26,299 nucleotides of DNA, from IMG/VR virus record IMGVR_UViG_3300028925_004580, positions 1-26,299 of that record. One strand, 5' to 3'. Shown in pieces: positions 1 through 8,157 of this stretch. Each line of letters starts with the position of its first letter. The first letter of the stretch is position 1. The position numbers and the translations under genes are program-made. The notes beneath the pieces were generated by a model. It saw only the letters and a list, made by a program, of their open reading frames with translations. It did no database searches and was not told where the DNA came from. This DNA is from a virus.

Positions 1-560
1 GTAGACTTTCGGTTGACATCGCCACCTGTTGGTTTACGAATATCAAGAAATTCTTCAATCTCTGGGTGTGATATATCCAAATATGCTGCATAACTACCTC
101 TTCTTGTTACACCTTGCGAGAAAGCCAGCATTTCTGCGTCAACCACTTTCAAGAAAGGAATTACTCCAGTTGACTCTGACCCCGCAGAGGTTTTACTACC
201 TACTGATCGTACATCGTTCCAACAGCCACCAACACCACCGCCTACACTAGATAAGAACGCATTCTCAGTATAGTGACCAGTGATACCGCCTCGGCTATCT
301 TCAACATAGTTCAGAAAGCAACTAATAGGCATGCCGCGGCTAGTGCCGCCATTGCTCAGTACCGGAGTACTAAACATGAACCATAGCTTACTAGCGTAAT
401 CATACAATCTCTGTGCGTGTGCTTCATCATCAGCAAAGGTTCGTGCTGCTCGTGCAAACGCATCTTGAGGGGAATTTTCGCCCTCTACCATATATCTATC
501 TTCTAGAGTTTTAATACTAAACTCTGACAGATAGTTGTCTCTCTTATAATCAATCTGCAT
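1..560 (-). CDS. nrdA: Ribonucleoside-diphosphate reductase alpha subunit, N-terminal part (cut by window edge)
   Basis: The gene starts with ATG at 560 and stays open for 186 codons to the window edge, so the C-terminal catalytic part is missing. The protein would be the large subunit that reduces ribonucleotides to deoxyribonucleotides for phage DNA synthesis. The visible sequence carries the class I signature STPVLSNGGTSRGMPISCFL, which includes the active-site cysteine region, then a glycine-rich GGGVGG stretch and the R-R-G-x-Y-A-A-Y-L-D segment with HPEIEEFL. It begins directly at the catalytic-domain lead-in, so there is no N-terminal ATP cone and allosteric activity control is probably absent. 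A GGAG ribosome site lies just upstream. The start overlaps the end of the flap exonuclease gene by 11 bases, which suggests translational coupling. The family is very clear; the class subtype is inferred. Confidence 0.93.
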   Translation of the reverse strand, partial: MQIDYKRDNYLSEFSIKTLEDRYMVEGENSPQDAFARAARTFADDEAHAQRLYDYASKLWFMFSTPVLSNGGTSRGMPISCFLNYVEDSRGGITGHYTENAFLSSVGGGVGGCWNDVRSVGSKTSAGSESTGVIPFLKVVDAEMLAFSQGVTRRGSYAAYLDISHPEIEEFLDIRKPTGGDVNRKS

Positions 561-1389
561 TTGTCATTCTCCGCTTTATATCAGACACATTGTCTGCACC
601 AATTGCATCATCGCAATATGTTACTAAGTCCATCAACTCATAATTTGTCAAGAGTAGTTCTGCATTTGCATTTAACTCTTGTATATATTTATACTTACCA
701 TCTATAGGAATGTTATCATAGATGGTCATTGCATCTCCATACTCTCCGATAAGCTGCTCAGCTCTCTTTGGCCCTATACCATTGATGCCTGGAACGTTGT
801 CGCCCTTATCGCCGGTTAAACACTTGAAAGAGATATACTCTTCTGGAGTTACGTTGTAGTGTTCATTCCAGTTATTTATTGTAACTTCTTTTCGAGTAAC
901 GTAAGAAAATCTACTTACGCCATCTTGGATCAATAAGTCCCAATCTCGGTCACTTGATACTAACCAAATCTCATCTAAACCATACTGCTCTTTACGTTTT
1001 ACGAGGTGGGCAGCAAGATCATCTGCCTCTACACCTTCGTAACGTAGAACTGGATATGACTCTGCTAGTAGCTCTAGTGCGCCTTCATACTCATCAAAGA
1101 AGTCTATAAATGCTTGCTTCTCTGCTTCTGTTTGCTCTGCGTATTTATCTTTACGATTCTGTTTGTACTCTGGGAGTATTGCCTTTCTGTAGCTTGAAGA
1201 ACCCCAGTCTGCTGTGATAATAATGTTACTACACTTATAAGATTGTGCAAGAGATCGTACGGTTTGTAGATAGTCGTCTCTAAAATCTGTTCTGCCTTGA
1301 TGCTTCCATCGAAAGGCTAGGTTGAGTGCATCTATTACAATCGTTTTACCTGGTTTGCCTGATGTTGCTTGTTTAAAACTAAAAGCCAC
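550..1389 (-). CDS. 5'-3' exonuclease / flap endonuclease (FEN-1/RNase H family)
   Basis: This 279-residue protein matches the stand-alone phage 5' nucleases (T4 RNase H, T5 exonuclease) that remove RNA primers and 5' flaps at the fork. Metal-binding acidic residues appear in the expected order: D20 (VIDALNLAFR), D61 (TADWGSSSYRKA), E121/D123/D124 (GVEADDLAA), D147/D149 (SSDRDWDLL), and D194/D197 in TGDKGDNVPGINGIGPKRA, which opens the helix-three-turn-helix DNA-binding motif. The YRK...EYKQNR segment is the usual arch region. Because the polymerase in this window lacks a 5' nuclease domain, this gene probably supplies that activity separately. It overlaps the nuclease gene upstream and nrdA downstream by 11 bases each, consistent with one operon. 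The start is ATG at 1389. Confidence 0.93.
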   Translation of the reverse strand: MAFSFKQATSGKPGKTIVIDALNLAFRWKHQGRTDFRDDYLQTVRSLAQSYKCSNIIITADWGSSSYRKAILPEYKQNRKDKYAEQTEAEKQAFIDFFDEYEGALELLAESYPVLRYEGVEADDLAAHLVKRKEQYGLDEIWLVSSDRDWDLLIQDGVSRFSYVTRKEVTINNWNEHYNVTPEEYISFKCLTGDKGDNVPGINGIGPKRAEQLIGEYGDAMTIYDNIPIDGKYKYIQELNANAELLLTNYELMDLVTYCDDAIGADNVSDIKRRMTNAD

Positions 1390-1825
1390 CTATCCACTCC
1401 ACTTCTTCTGCTTCCAACCAATCTTCTGCTAGTAGTATGTAACAGTCTAAAAAAGCTACGAATAAATACTGTTTAGTATTTACGGGCTTTTGCGCGGTAC
1501 ATACAAATACCTTGGATCGATCATATTTAAAAAATAGCATAGGCTTTTGATCGCCTCCTGCCGCTTGTACTACAACCTTCTTCCACCATCGAATAATATT
1601 ATTAGTCTTAGGCTGGGTAAAGATCTTGTCGCTCAATGGTGAGTCTTTATAGTTCTTTACTTCGATACAGAAATGATTTCTCTGATTAGGGACGTATAAG
1701 TCCCCTTTCAGGTATTCAAGAGCACCCGATGCGGGTACTCTCTCAAACTTCAATCCTGTAGATTCCCGAAGCATATCACGCACTAAGTACTCGCCCCTCG
1801 CTCCTTTCGCTCTCGAATCTACCAT
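1379..1825 (-). CDS. PD-(D/E)XK nuclease, Holliday-junction-resolvase-like
   Basis: The 148-residue protein has the core of the Hjc/VRR-type PD-(D/E)XK fold: RAKGARGEYLV with E12, then the VPASGALEYLKGDLYV segment with metal-binding D42, then IEVKNYK with E55 and K57. The spacing and the GARGE start resemble archaeal and phage Holliday junction resolvases and related structure-specific endonucleases. Its neighbours are SbcC and SbcD upstream and a flap exonuclease downstream, so a role in resolving branched DNA during replication or packaging is likely. The exact substrate cannot be read from the sequence. ATG at 1825 is used here. The gene overlaps a small reading frame upstream by 50 bases and the exonuclease gene by 11. 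Confidence 0.78.
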   Translation of the reverse strand: MVDSRAKGARGEYLVRDMLRESTGLKFERVPASGALEYLKGDLYVPNQRNHFCIEVKNYKDSPLSDKIFTQPKTNNIIRWWKKVVVQAAGGDQKPMLFFKYDRSKVFVCTAQKPVNTKQYLFVAFLDCYILLAEDWLEAEEVEWIGGF

Positions 1826-1931
1826 CTTCTTCCTCTTCTTCTGGTTCCTGGGGTTTGGCTTCTACAACCACAACCTCCTCTTCTCTAGCCTTTATGTGTC
1901 TCCACCATAATCTACGTCTACCTGCGCTCAT
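1776..1931 (-). CDS. Small charged protein of unknown function, coupled to sbcC
   Basis: This is a 51-codon reading frame whose ATG (1931-1929) overlaps the sbcC TGA as ATGA, a typical translational-coupling arrangement. The predicted protein starts MSAGRRRLWWRHIKAREEE, a basic tryptophan-rich head, followed by a valine stretch and an acidic tail with a run of five glutamates. It overlaps the start of the PD-(D/E)XK nuclease gene by 50 bases in another frame. Without it, the interval 1826-1927 would be an unexplained gap in an otherwise gap-free operon. No homologous domain is recognised. Confidence 0.55.
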   Translation of the reverse strand: MSAGRRRLWWRHIKAREEEVVVVEAKPQEPEEEEEDGRFESERSEGRVLSA

Positions 1932-3721
1932 CTCTCTAATCCGCTAACGTTTCCGTTCTTGATGACTTCAATCTTTTCAAGGAGTGGGTGCGTCCATCCA
2001 TGTGATACGATATAAGTATTTAAGTCTTCTTGTAGCAACACTTCTACCATTCTCTCGCGCCCTGTCTCATCTAGTACATTGATAACTTCATCTAAAAATA
2101 ATACATTGATTCTTGACTTAGAGATACTGCCCATTAGCTTTCTAATTGCAAGTAGGGTTGCTGTATTTACACGAGCCAACTCACCACTAGATAGAGCTAA
2201 AATGTCAATCACATTACCAGTATCGGTAATCTGAACATTGAGTTTATCATTCGATACTACAAACTCAAGGGTAAATCTTCCGTCAGATAGTTCGGCTAGA
2301 TACTCATTTGCAAGTTCTTCTAGCTCTTTCACCAGGTTCTCAATCTTATATGCCAACAATCCATTAGTACTAAAAGCCTTCTTCAAAACGTCTAAGTTAC
2401 TTTCGTGCTTTTGTATTACTGCGAGTTCGTCTGCATACTGTGACTGTTGAGCCTTAAACTCATCAGTCTGTTCTTCAATTACTTGGATTCTTGTGTTTCT
2501 TCTTGTACGTTTTGTGTTCTCTCGGAGTATTCCCTGCTCCACCTCTTTCTCCTCTTGAACTCCAGTACGACAGTGTCGAACGCTGGCTTCAAGCTCTGCA
2601 CTGTCCACATGATGTGTAGAAATGCTACTATCGTAAGATTGATACAGGCTTTCCCAATCACGGATAGCTTTTCTGGTATGCTCAAATTGTATATTATTTT
2701 CTTTAATTCGCTTAAGTTCTGCTGTAAGCCCATCTAATTTCTCCTTTGCTTCTGCAAATTTCTCTTGCTCTACTTTAATCATCGACTTCTCTACTGAGTT
2801 GTCAATAGATTGCTTACAAGTAGGGCATTGATCATGTACTTTCCCTAGCTTTGCTAAGGTTGTCTGCGCACCCGCAGCGACTGCTCTAACTGATCCAATC
2901 TCTGAGATGAGGTCGTCAGGTTTAATATATACTAATGTACTAGCCTGTAAACTAGCGATATCTATTGCGCTGAGCTGTCGTTTATATTCATTATTTTTGG
3001 TAATTTTCTGATTATTCTCAGACCATTTTGCAAGTTCATTCGTCCAATGACGCAAACCTTCTTCGTACTCTTCCAACTTACTTTCTACTTTTAACAAGGG
3101 TAGTATGTTGGTATCACTCAATTTATTATCTTCTAACCATTTCTCTACGGTTGCTAACTGTGCTGAGATACGTGTACTGTTCGTACTTGCTTCTTTCGAG
3201 GCTTCTTTGAATATCTCAAATAGTTCTACATAATGCTCAAGGTGAAGAAGGTCGATTAAGAACTTCTTGCGATTAGAGTCTGTAGCTGTAAGAAACTGTA
3301 GACTAGCATTCGTATTCTGATATACTAGCTGAGAGAAGGTTTTAAAGTCTACTCCGATGATTCCTTGCAGGGTCTTGTAAGTATTAGTAGCCGTATGACT
3401 ACTAATGTCTTCACCATCTTTCTCTAACTTCACTTTTATATTAGATTTACGACTAACAGTAATCGAATACATACTATCATCTTTAGTAAAGGACAAAAAG
3501 ATGTTGTATCCCTTGTTGATATATCTATTGGGAATGTCTGCTTTTTTGATACCTTTGGAGTTCTTATTGTAAAGCGCTTCTTCAATGATTAACGGAATGG
3601 ATGATTTACCCATGCCGTTAGTACCAATAATCTGAGTTAAGCAGTTATCGTCTAGGTCAAGCTCGTTACCAGAACCGTAACTAAAGCAGTTATCCCATTT
3701 GAGCTTTTGAAGCGTAATCAT
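1928..3721 (-). CDS. sbcC: SbcC/Rad50-like ATPase subunit of recombination nuclease (T4 gp46-like)
   Basis: This 597-residue SMC-like ATPase is the partner of the SbcD nuclease next to it; such complexes process double-strand ends and hairpins and feed phage recombination. The Walker A motif GTNGMGKS is at 33-40. Long heptad-rich coiled-coil arms flank a zinc-hook motif CPTC at 299-302. The ABC signature LSSGELARV is at 510-518, Walker B VLFLDEV with D544 and E545 follows, and the H-loop histidine is H574 in YIVSHGW. The length matches short phage gp46-type proteins rather than bacterial SbcC of about 1,000 residues. The gene overlaps sbcD by 32 bases and overlaps the next small gene by ATGA. 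Confidence 0.94.
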   Translation of the reverse strand: MITLQKLKWDNCFSYGSGNELDLDDNCLTQIIGTNGMGKSSIPLIIEEALYNKNSKGIKKADIPNRYINKGYNIFLSFTKDDSMYSITVSRKSNIKVKLEKDGEDISSHTATNTYKTLQGIIGVDFKTFSQLVYQNTNASLQFLTATDSNRKKFLIDLLHLEHYVELFEIFKEASKEASTNSTRISAQLATVEKWLEDNKLSDTNILPLLKVESKLEEYEEGLRHWTNELAKWSENNQKITKNNEYKRQLSAIDIASLQASTLVYIKPDDLISEIGSVRAVAAGAQTTLAKLGKVHDQCPTCKQSIDNSVEKSMIKVEQEKFAEAKEKLDGLTAELKRIKENNIQFEHTRKAIRDWESLYQSYDSSISTHHVDSAELEASVRHCRTGVQEEKEVEQGILRENTKRTRRNTRIQVIEEQTDEFKAQQSQYADELAVIQKHESNLDVLKKAFSTNGLLAYKIENLVKELEELANEYLAELSDGRFTLEFVVSNDKLNVQITDTGNVIDILALSSGELARVNTATLLAIRKLMGSISKSRINVLFLDEVINVLDETGRERMVEVLLQEDLNTYIVSHGWTHPLLEKIEVIKNGNVSGLER

Positions 3722-4649
3722 TATAAGTTCCTATTATGTCAGGTATTTTATCTTCACTAATTTCTAGTATGTATGTCAGGTACTCTACAAGCTCTTCATC
3801 AATTGACATATCCTTATCAATGATGAGACTTGCTTCTGACTTTCGTACTACTACTTTCTTGTCCAGGAGATCAGAGTTCTTTACACTAGCCAGATCTTGA
3901 ATATCTCCTTCTATCTCGTATATCGTATGATGATAGTCGGTTGGTACCATTTCATCTGGATTTGATACTGTCTTACGCAATAACTGTGGTAAAGTGAACT
4001 GTTCCCACATCCAGCTCCAGTCCTGTTCATTGATAAGTAAGTAACCTGTCTTCACTATACTTCTGTGAAAAGATGTAGTCATTGGACTACCGGGGTACAC
4101 TATATTCAACTGACTGTTGGAGTGAGAGTGTAAGTCTCCTGCAAAAACTATAGGAAAGTCTTCAAACCTACGTAGATCTACCTCAGGCTTAACGTGGGGA
4201 GGTATCTCGCCACGAACATGAGTAAATAAAGGTTGACTTGTGTTAAACTGCTCGATACTATCTTTACGATAAAGATCTGCGTAAGGCAAGATACCAAAGC
4301 CCAGATCTTCATCAATGTAAGATATATCTACTATGTGTACTAGAGGGTTGATGTCTCTAGATACTTGCTTGAGCTGCGTAAAGAACGTCCTGTTCTTTTT
4401 AGTAGCTTCATGATTACCATCGTAGATGATAGTTGGAATCTTTACTCCTCGAATAAACTTGAAGTAAAGTTCCAACTCTTCCATATTCGGCAGTCTATCA
4501 AACAGATCGCCCCCTATAATGTGCATATTGCACTCTTTCTCAAGCTCATAAACCTGTTGAAAGAATAGATCATAGCGGTTTAAAGCCCACGCTACTGGGA
4601 CGTTCTTCTGTCCCAGCTTGATGTGCCAATCTGCTGTGTATAATATCAT
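3690..4649 (-). CDS. sbcD: SbcD/Mre11-like nuclease subunit (T4 gp47-like)
   Basis: The 319-residue protein is a calcineurin-like metallophosphoesterase nuclease. Metal-binding motifs appear in order: ADWHI (D7, H9), GGDLFDR (D48), DGNHE (N79, H80), FTHVRGEI (H144) and AGDLHSH (H174, H176). This is the Mre11/SbcD set. It is followed by a C-terminal region expected to bind the SbcC coiled-coil base. It forms an endo/exonuclease complex with the SbcC-like ATPase, whose gene overlaps it by 32 bases. It follows the SSB gene with a 4-base overlap at 4646-4649. ATG at 4649 is the first start and gives the motif at the normal N-terminal position. Confidence 0.94.
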   Translation of the reverse strand: MILYTADWHIKLGQKNVPVAWALNRYDLFFQQVYELEKECNMHIIGGDLFDRLPNMEELELYFKFIRGVKIPTIIYDGNHEATKKNRTFFTQLKQVSRDINPLVHIVDISYIDEDLGFGILPYADLYRKDSIEQFNTSQPLFTHVRGEIPPHVKPEVDLRRFEDFPIVFAGDLHSHSNSQLNIVYPGSPMTTSFHRSIVKTGYLLINEQDWSWMWEQFTLPQLLRKTVSNPDEMVPTDYHHTIYEIEGDIQDLASVKNSDLLDKKVVVRKSEASLIIDKDMSIDEELVEYLTYILEISEDKIPDIIGTYNDYASKAQMG

Positions 4650-5278
4650 GCGATATTGAACTCAGCTTCTAAAGCCTCGTCATCAGTCTCCGCACCTGCG
4701 TTGCGCAAGCGGTCAAGCAGTTCTTTCTGTGCGTCTGCTGTTGGGCGAGGCATAACATCGTCCATAGACTTAAGATCAGCAATAGATGCCAACTCAACTT
4801 CAGTCAGAGCGCGTGGCTTGCACTTCAATGCTTGTAGCTGGTACTCAACATTGTAAGGCAGTGGGCCGGTCTTTACTCGCTTGAAACATACGTCCCAGCC
4901 AGTAGAATGATCAGTAGGATCACCAAGATCTTCTGCGGCAGTAATTACTTGCTCCCACAACTTCTTCTTGAGATTTGCTACTTTAACCTTACCATCGGTA
5001 GGGTCGATTACCTGTACAGCGTAGCTCCAGCCACACTTAAGGTCTGGGAAGTATTCACGAACCCAATCTTGTTCTTTGTTGTTGAATCGCTCGGCGTTGC
5101 GATCGAATGATAGACACTCCAAAGGAATGTTCTTGCCGTTCTCGCCTTCAATCCAGTAGACGTAGCGAGCTAGGATGTCGCCGACGATACGCATTTTATT
5201 GTCTCCATCTTTGTACTGAAAAGTAGAGATAGATGATTTTTGTGCGCCGCCAGTTTGCTTATTAAATGATAATGCCAT
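4646..5278 (-). CDS. Single-stranded DNA-binding protein, gp32-like phage type
   Basis: The 210-residue protein resembles phage single-strand binding proteins of the T4 gp32-like core type. It has an MRIVGDILARYVYWIEG strand-rich start, a conserved ECLSFDR segment, aromatic and basic residues across an OB-like core, and a C-terminal acidic tail (TDDEALEAEF) of the kind used to recruit replication proteins. The zinc ligands of T4 gp32 are not obvious. Position supports the role: it is next to SbcCD and in the replication arm. ATG at 5278 overlaps the previous stop as TAATG. The assignment rests on pattern and context, not on a diagnostic catalytic motif. Confidence 0.7.
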   Translation of the reverse strand: MALSFNKQTGGAQKSSISTFQYKDGDNKMRIVGDILARYVYWIEGENGKNIPLECLSFDRNAERFNNKEQDWVREYFPDLKCGWSYAVQVIDPTDGKVKVANLKKKLWEQVITAAEDLGDPTDHSTGWDVCFKRVKTGPLPYNVEYQLQALKCKPRALTEVELASIADLKSMDDVMPRPTADAQKELLDRLRNAGAETDDEALEAEFNIA

Positions 5279-5679
5279 TAGTGTGTATTCTCCGTTGTGA
5301 CTTCCTCATATAGAAAATGGACTACGCCATCACCTATACGAAGTAGGCTGTTTTCTTCGATTAGTTCTAGATCAACCGGTACATGGTATAGATCTAGTGT
5401 GGTTTGTTGTGTTGCTATGTAATCCGCCATGCTCCGAACTGCAGCTAGGGCGTAATATATTGCCACATCTCTGTGACTGTACTTATAAGCGTTGAGTGCC
5501 ATAACATCGGCATGTAACATAAAACTCGTACCGTTGAAGGACTTGGTTGCATACTTGAATATTGGGTCATATTTATTTTTTGGTATTTGCTTTTCAATAA
5601 GCATTTCCATGATACGACAACATTCAAGCGGACTTCCCTCCGCCTCGTTAAAAACCTTCTCCCAGCTAAATAAGAACAC
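5278..5679 (-). CDS. Conserved-looking phage protein of unknown function
   Basis: The reading frame encodes 133 residues starting FLFSWEKVFNEAEG when GTG at 5679 is used. It is mostly alpha-helical, soluble, has no recognised motif, and ends in an acidic stretch (YEEVTTENTH). The start is uncertain. A strong promoter (5682-5710) predicts a transcript start near 5675, downstream of this GTG, so the GTG could be used only on read-through messages from the helicase operon. Internal candidates in frame are ATG at 5610 and ATG at 5604, neither with a well-placed ribosome site. A GGGAGAAGG purine run lies at 5663-5655 but no standard start codon follows it in frame. It is the first gene of the SSB-SbcCD unit and overlaps the SSB start by one base. 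Confidence 0.7.
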   Translation of the reverse strand: MFLFSWEKVFNEAEGSPLECCRIMEMLIEKQIPKNKYDPIFKYATKSFNGTSFMLHADVMALNAYKYSHRDVAIYYALAAVRSMADYIATQQTTLDLYHVPVDLELIEENSLLRIGDGVVHFLYEEVTTENTH

Positions 5680-5681
5680 GT

Positions 5682-5710
5682 ATTATACTCTCTTTTTAAG
5701 TAATTGTCAA
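5682..5710 (-). promoter_or_regulatory. Sigma70-type promoter, minus strand
   Basis: On the minus strand TTGACA (5710-5705) is followed after 17 bases by TATAAT (5687-5682). The -35 is preceded by the shared extension AAATAGTTC. It sits just after the stop of the SF2 helicase and would start the SSB-SbcCD-nuclease-NrdA unit near 5675. Confidence 0.88.
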
Positions 5711-5721
5711 GAACTATTTTT

Positions 5722-7005
5722 TTAAAGGTATTTCATGTCCCAACCCTGTTTCATGTAGAATCCTACCCTATTTGAAGCCTGACGTTGTGCAGTCTTGCCT
5801 CTCAAGTGTATATCTATAACAACAGGTGAGATCTTACCTTCCTTCTTTCTGATAACTCTACCAATCAACTGCGTTAGTAGAGGCTCGTTGTTTACTGGTG
5901 TGGCCAGTATTAGGCAGCTCAATGTATCTACTGATATGCCTTCTGAGAAAATTGCCTGCGTTCCGTAGAGAACATTAGCGTCCCCGTAGAGAATCTCATC
6001 CACAAGCGTCTCTCTGTCCTCATGCGATACCTCCCCTGTAACACAAACGGCTTTGTCACCCGTCAGCTCGGCGCAGGACTTGAGGAAACCGACTCGATCG
6101 CTGACCACTAAGACTTTATGTCCTTTGGCAGCATATCCTGCGGCAAGCATTGAGATAGTATGCTTGTATTCCTCATCATTGGCTAACGCTGTTACACGAT
6201 TTGCCCAAGGTATCTTTGCCCCATCCATGAAGCGTATCTCAGAGTGTACTAGATGAATTGTAGGTGTCATATAGTTCTCTTTTGGTGGTTTGAATAGCTT
6301 AGAGCCAAAGTAGTCTCTAAATACCACGTGTTTTCCGTCTTTTCTCTCGATAGTGCCTGATAGACCTATCTTATATCGACAATAATTTGTGTCGAGAATC
6401 TTAGAAAAGGTCGGGCTACTAACATGGTGCATCTCATCCAATATGATAGTCCCGAACTCCTTACGGATCTTGTCTATGTTTCGGTACAAAGTCTGGGTAT
6501 TGCCAATGACGATAGGAGCATCAAGTTCAAATCTCCCACTGCCTATGATACCAGGCTCAATTCCAAAGACTTTCTTTACTTCCTTAGCCCATTGATTACG
6601 CAGTGGGACAGTGTGGGTAACAACAAGTGTTTTTTGACCCAACTTACCGGCTATTGCAAGACCTGTAAAAGTCTTGCCCCAACTGACCCATGCGTTTACA
6701 ATAGCGTTGTCTTCGATCTCGTCATATACATCCTGTTGGCTTTGTCGTAACTCAAACTTAAACTCTGGAAACTCTACGGGCACCTTGAGACGTTTGTCGA
6801 TTATCTCGTAGTGATCTGGTATCAAATCCATACGTCCAATAGGCAATGAGATCAACCCGTTGCGAATAAGTCCCATATTCTTAATCATCTGAGGAGGATC
6901 AAGTGGATTATGGGACGGAATCGCATACGTAAGCTCTTTGTCGATCTTCTGTTGAAGTTCGGCACTGCAATCCATATAAATTCTGTTACTAATTACTGCC
7001 TTCAT
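5722..7005 (-). CDS. SF2 DNA helicase, UvsW/DEAH-like
   Basis: The 427-residue protein has the superfamily 2 helicase motifs in order: Q-like entry FELRQSQQDV (84-93), an atypical Walker A NAWVSWGKT (104-112) with catalytic K111, motif Ia HTVPLRNQW, motif II DEMH (190-193), motif III GLSGT (214-218), and motif VI QLIGRVIRK (379-387). Organisation and size match phage UvsW-type branch-migration helicases that remodel forks and R-loops. The first glycine of the usual GxGKT loop is replaced by serine 108. The start ATG overlaps the PhoH stop as ATGA, so the two are probably translated together. It is the last gene before the promoter at 5682-5710. Confidence 0.92.
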   Translation of the reverse strand: MKAVISNRIYMDCSAELQQKIDKELTYAIPSHNPLDPPQMIKNMGLIRNGLISLPIGRMDLIPDHYEIIDKRLKVPVEFPEFKFELRQSQQDVYDEIEDNAIVNAWVSWGKTFTGLAIAGKLGQKTLVVTHTVPLRNQWAKEVKKVFGIEPGIIGSGRFELDAPIVIGNTQTLYRNIDKIRKEFGTIILDEMHHVSSPTFSKILDTNYCRYKIGLSGTIERKDGKHVVFRDYFGSKLFKPPKENYMTPTIHLVHSEIRFMDGAKIPWANRVTALANDEEYKHTISMLAAGYAAKGHKVLVVSDRVGFLKSCAELTGDKAVCVTGEVSHEDRETLVDEILYGDANVLYGTQAIFSEGISVDTLSCLILATPVNNEPLLTQLIGRVIRKKEGKISPVVIDIHLRGKTAQRQASNRVGFYMKQGWDMKYL

Positions 7006-7661
7006 AGACTCAATTCATTTTTAGCTATAATATATGATTTAACGAAGTCGGATCGAACAATATCTTCTACTTGAAAGTCGATAAAGTCGAAAAGCTCCAT
7101 ACGCTTGAGGATTTTCATGAAATCCTTCATTCCATTGCCTTTCAGGTCTGCTTGTCGGAAGTCTCCACAAAAAATAACTCTACAATTCTCGCCCATACGG
7201 GTAATAATTGAATCTAGCTCATGAAATGACATATTTTGACACTCATCAATGATAATTACTGCATCTCTGAGTGTAATTCCTCGAATAAACGAGGTAGTCA
7301 TAAATTCTACTATATTCTTTGTCTTCATAATTCCGTATGCGTCACCTCTCTGGAAAAGCTCATTAGCAATATCCTTATAAGGTTCTTCATATACAGAAGC
7401 CTTTTCTTTTTCAGTTCCAGGGAGGAAACCAATATCTCTAGTTGGTACAGCACTACGGATAATTACTAGCTTCTCATATAAACCTTTGGACATATCATCA
7501 TATGCAAGGTAACTAGAGATAAAGGTCTTGCCTGTCCCTGCTAGACCATGTAGAATCAAATTCTTCTTTGACTCAAATGCTCTAACTTGGTTACGGGTTA
7601 AAGGTTCAATCTCATGTAATGTTAAGCTAGCGCCTGCTAGTGTCTTGTTTCTTTTAGCCAT
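7002..7661 (-). CDS. phoH: PhoH-like P-loop ATPase
   Basis: The protein belongs to the PhoH family, P-loop ATPases common in marine phages whose biochemical role is unresolved. ATG at 7661 gives 219 residues; it lies one base after the preceding stop (TAATATG), whereas the frame could formally extend to 7730 inside the neighbour. In the 219-residue numbering Walker A GLAGTGKT is at 39-46 and Walker B VIIIDECQN has D139 and E140, followed by an R-M-G-E-N-C-R-V-I-F-C-G-D-F-R-Q sensor segment. Fused PIN or KH domains found in some bacterial homologues are absent. It overlaps the SF2 helicase gene by 4 bases, so both are in one operon. Confidence 0.92.
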   Translation of the reverse strand: MAKRNKTLAGASLTLHEIEPLTRNQVRAFESKKNLILHGLAGTGKTFISSYLAYDDMSKGLYEKLVIIRSAVPTRDIGFLPGTEKEKASVYEEPYKDIANELFQRGDAYGIMKTKNIVEFMTTSFIRGITLRDAVIIIDECQNMSFHELDSIITRMGENCRVIFCGDFRQADLKGNGMKDFMKILKRMELFDFIDFQVEDIVRSDFVKSYIIAKNELSL

Positions 7662-7662
7662 A

Positions 7663-8157
7663 TTATACTTTTCTTCTGGTATCTTTGAGTTTCTCTTCAG
7701 AATACTCGTAAAGCATCCACGGAAGTCCATGCAGATGCAGAATGCCAGCCCAGTTCATACTCGAATCGGGAGGCCGTGGTACGGTGAAGGGGGTCTTGCA
7801 TCCTTTCACTCGTATTATAGAAGCTGTCTCCTTTTGCACAACCTCTGTAATCTTTAAATACTTCATCGTAGACATTAGTGTTTTCTCATAGATAAAAGGT
7901 ACTCCCTTACTATCAATAAAACAATTTGTGCCTTGCTTTAGTATTCCATGTTTACTACTAATTGCTCTACTCAAGCGGTGCAGCTCTGGGTAAGATGTCT
8001 GCGCTCTTCGTATTCCAAGAGTTGCCCCGGACATATTCTTATCGTCAAGGAGCTTCTCATCTAGAAATAATAAGCCATCATGTAAAGCCCAGTTACTGTT
8101 TGGTAGCAGGAACACTGGAAAAGTTATGTTAGCCAGCGTCTTGTATGTAATTACCAT
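7663..8157 (-). CDS. Phage protein of unknown function between polA and phoH
   Basis: With ATG at 8157 the product is 164 residues, starting MVITYKTLANITFPVFLLP. This start has a GAGAAG ribosome site; the longer frame to 8226 lies inside the polymerase gene and is less likely. The protein contains a DEKLLDDKNMSGATLGIRR segment and two proline-rich loops near the C-terminus (FTVPRPPD). No catalytic motif is recognised. It overlaps the end of the polymerase gene by 29 bases and stops one base before phoH, so it is co-transcribed with replication genes. The tight conserved-looking placement suggests an accessory replication role, but that is inference. Confidence 0.75.
   Translation of the reverse strand: MVITYKTLANITFPVFLLPNSNWALHDGLLFLDEKLLDDKNMSGATLGIRRAQTSYPELHRLSRAISSKHGILKQGTNCFIDSKGVPFIYEKTLMSTMKYLKITEVVQKETASIIRVKGCKTPFTVPRPPDSSMNWAGILHLHGLPWMLYEYSEEKLKDTRRKV

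Noticed and set aside
13-18. TTGACA hexamer near the left edge on the plus strand
   Set aside because: It lies inside the nrdA coding region and has no TATAAT-like box at 16-18 bases downstream.
2238-2737. Plus- and minus-strand open frames inside sbcC
   Set aside because: They have low-complexity serine/cysteine/leucine-rich products and no ribosome sites, and they run across an intact SbcC coding frame.
5445-5627. Minus-strand frame of 60 codons with a TTG start near GGAGGGAAG
   Set aside because: The ribosome site is tempting, but the product looks like an out-of-frame translation, while the overlapping 133-codon frame reads as a normal protein that ends in coupling with the SSB gene.
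7528-7857. 109-codon plus-strand frame
   Set aside because: It is antisense to phoH and the preceding gene, with no promoter or ribosome site.
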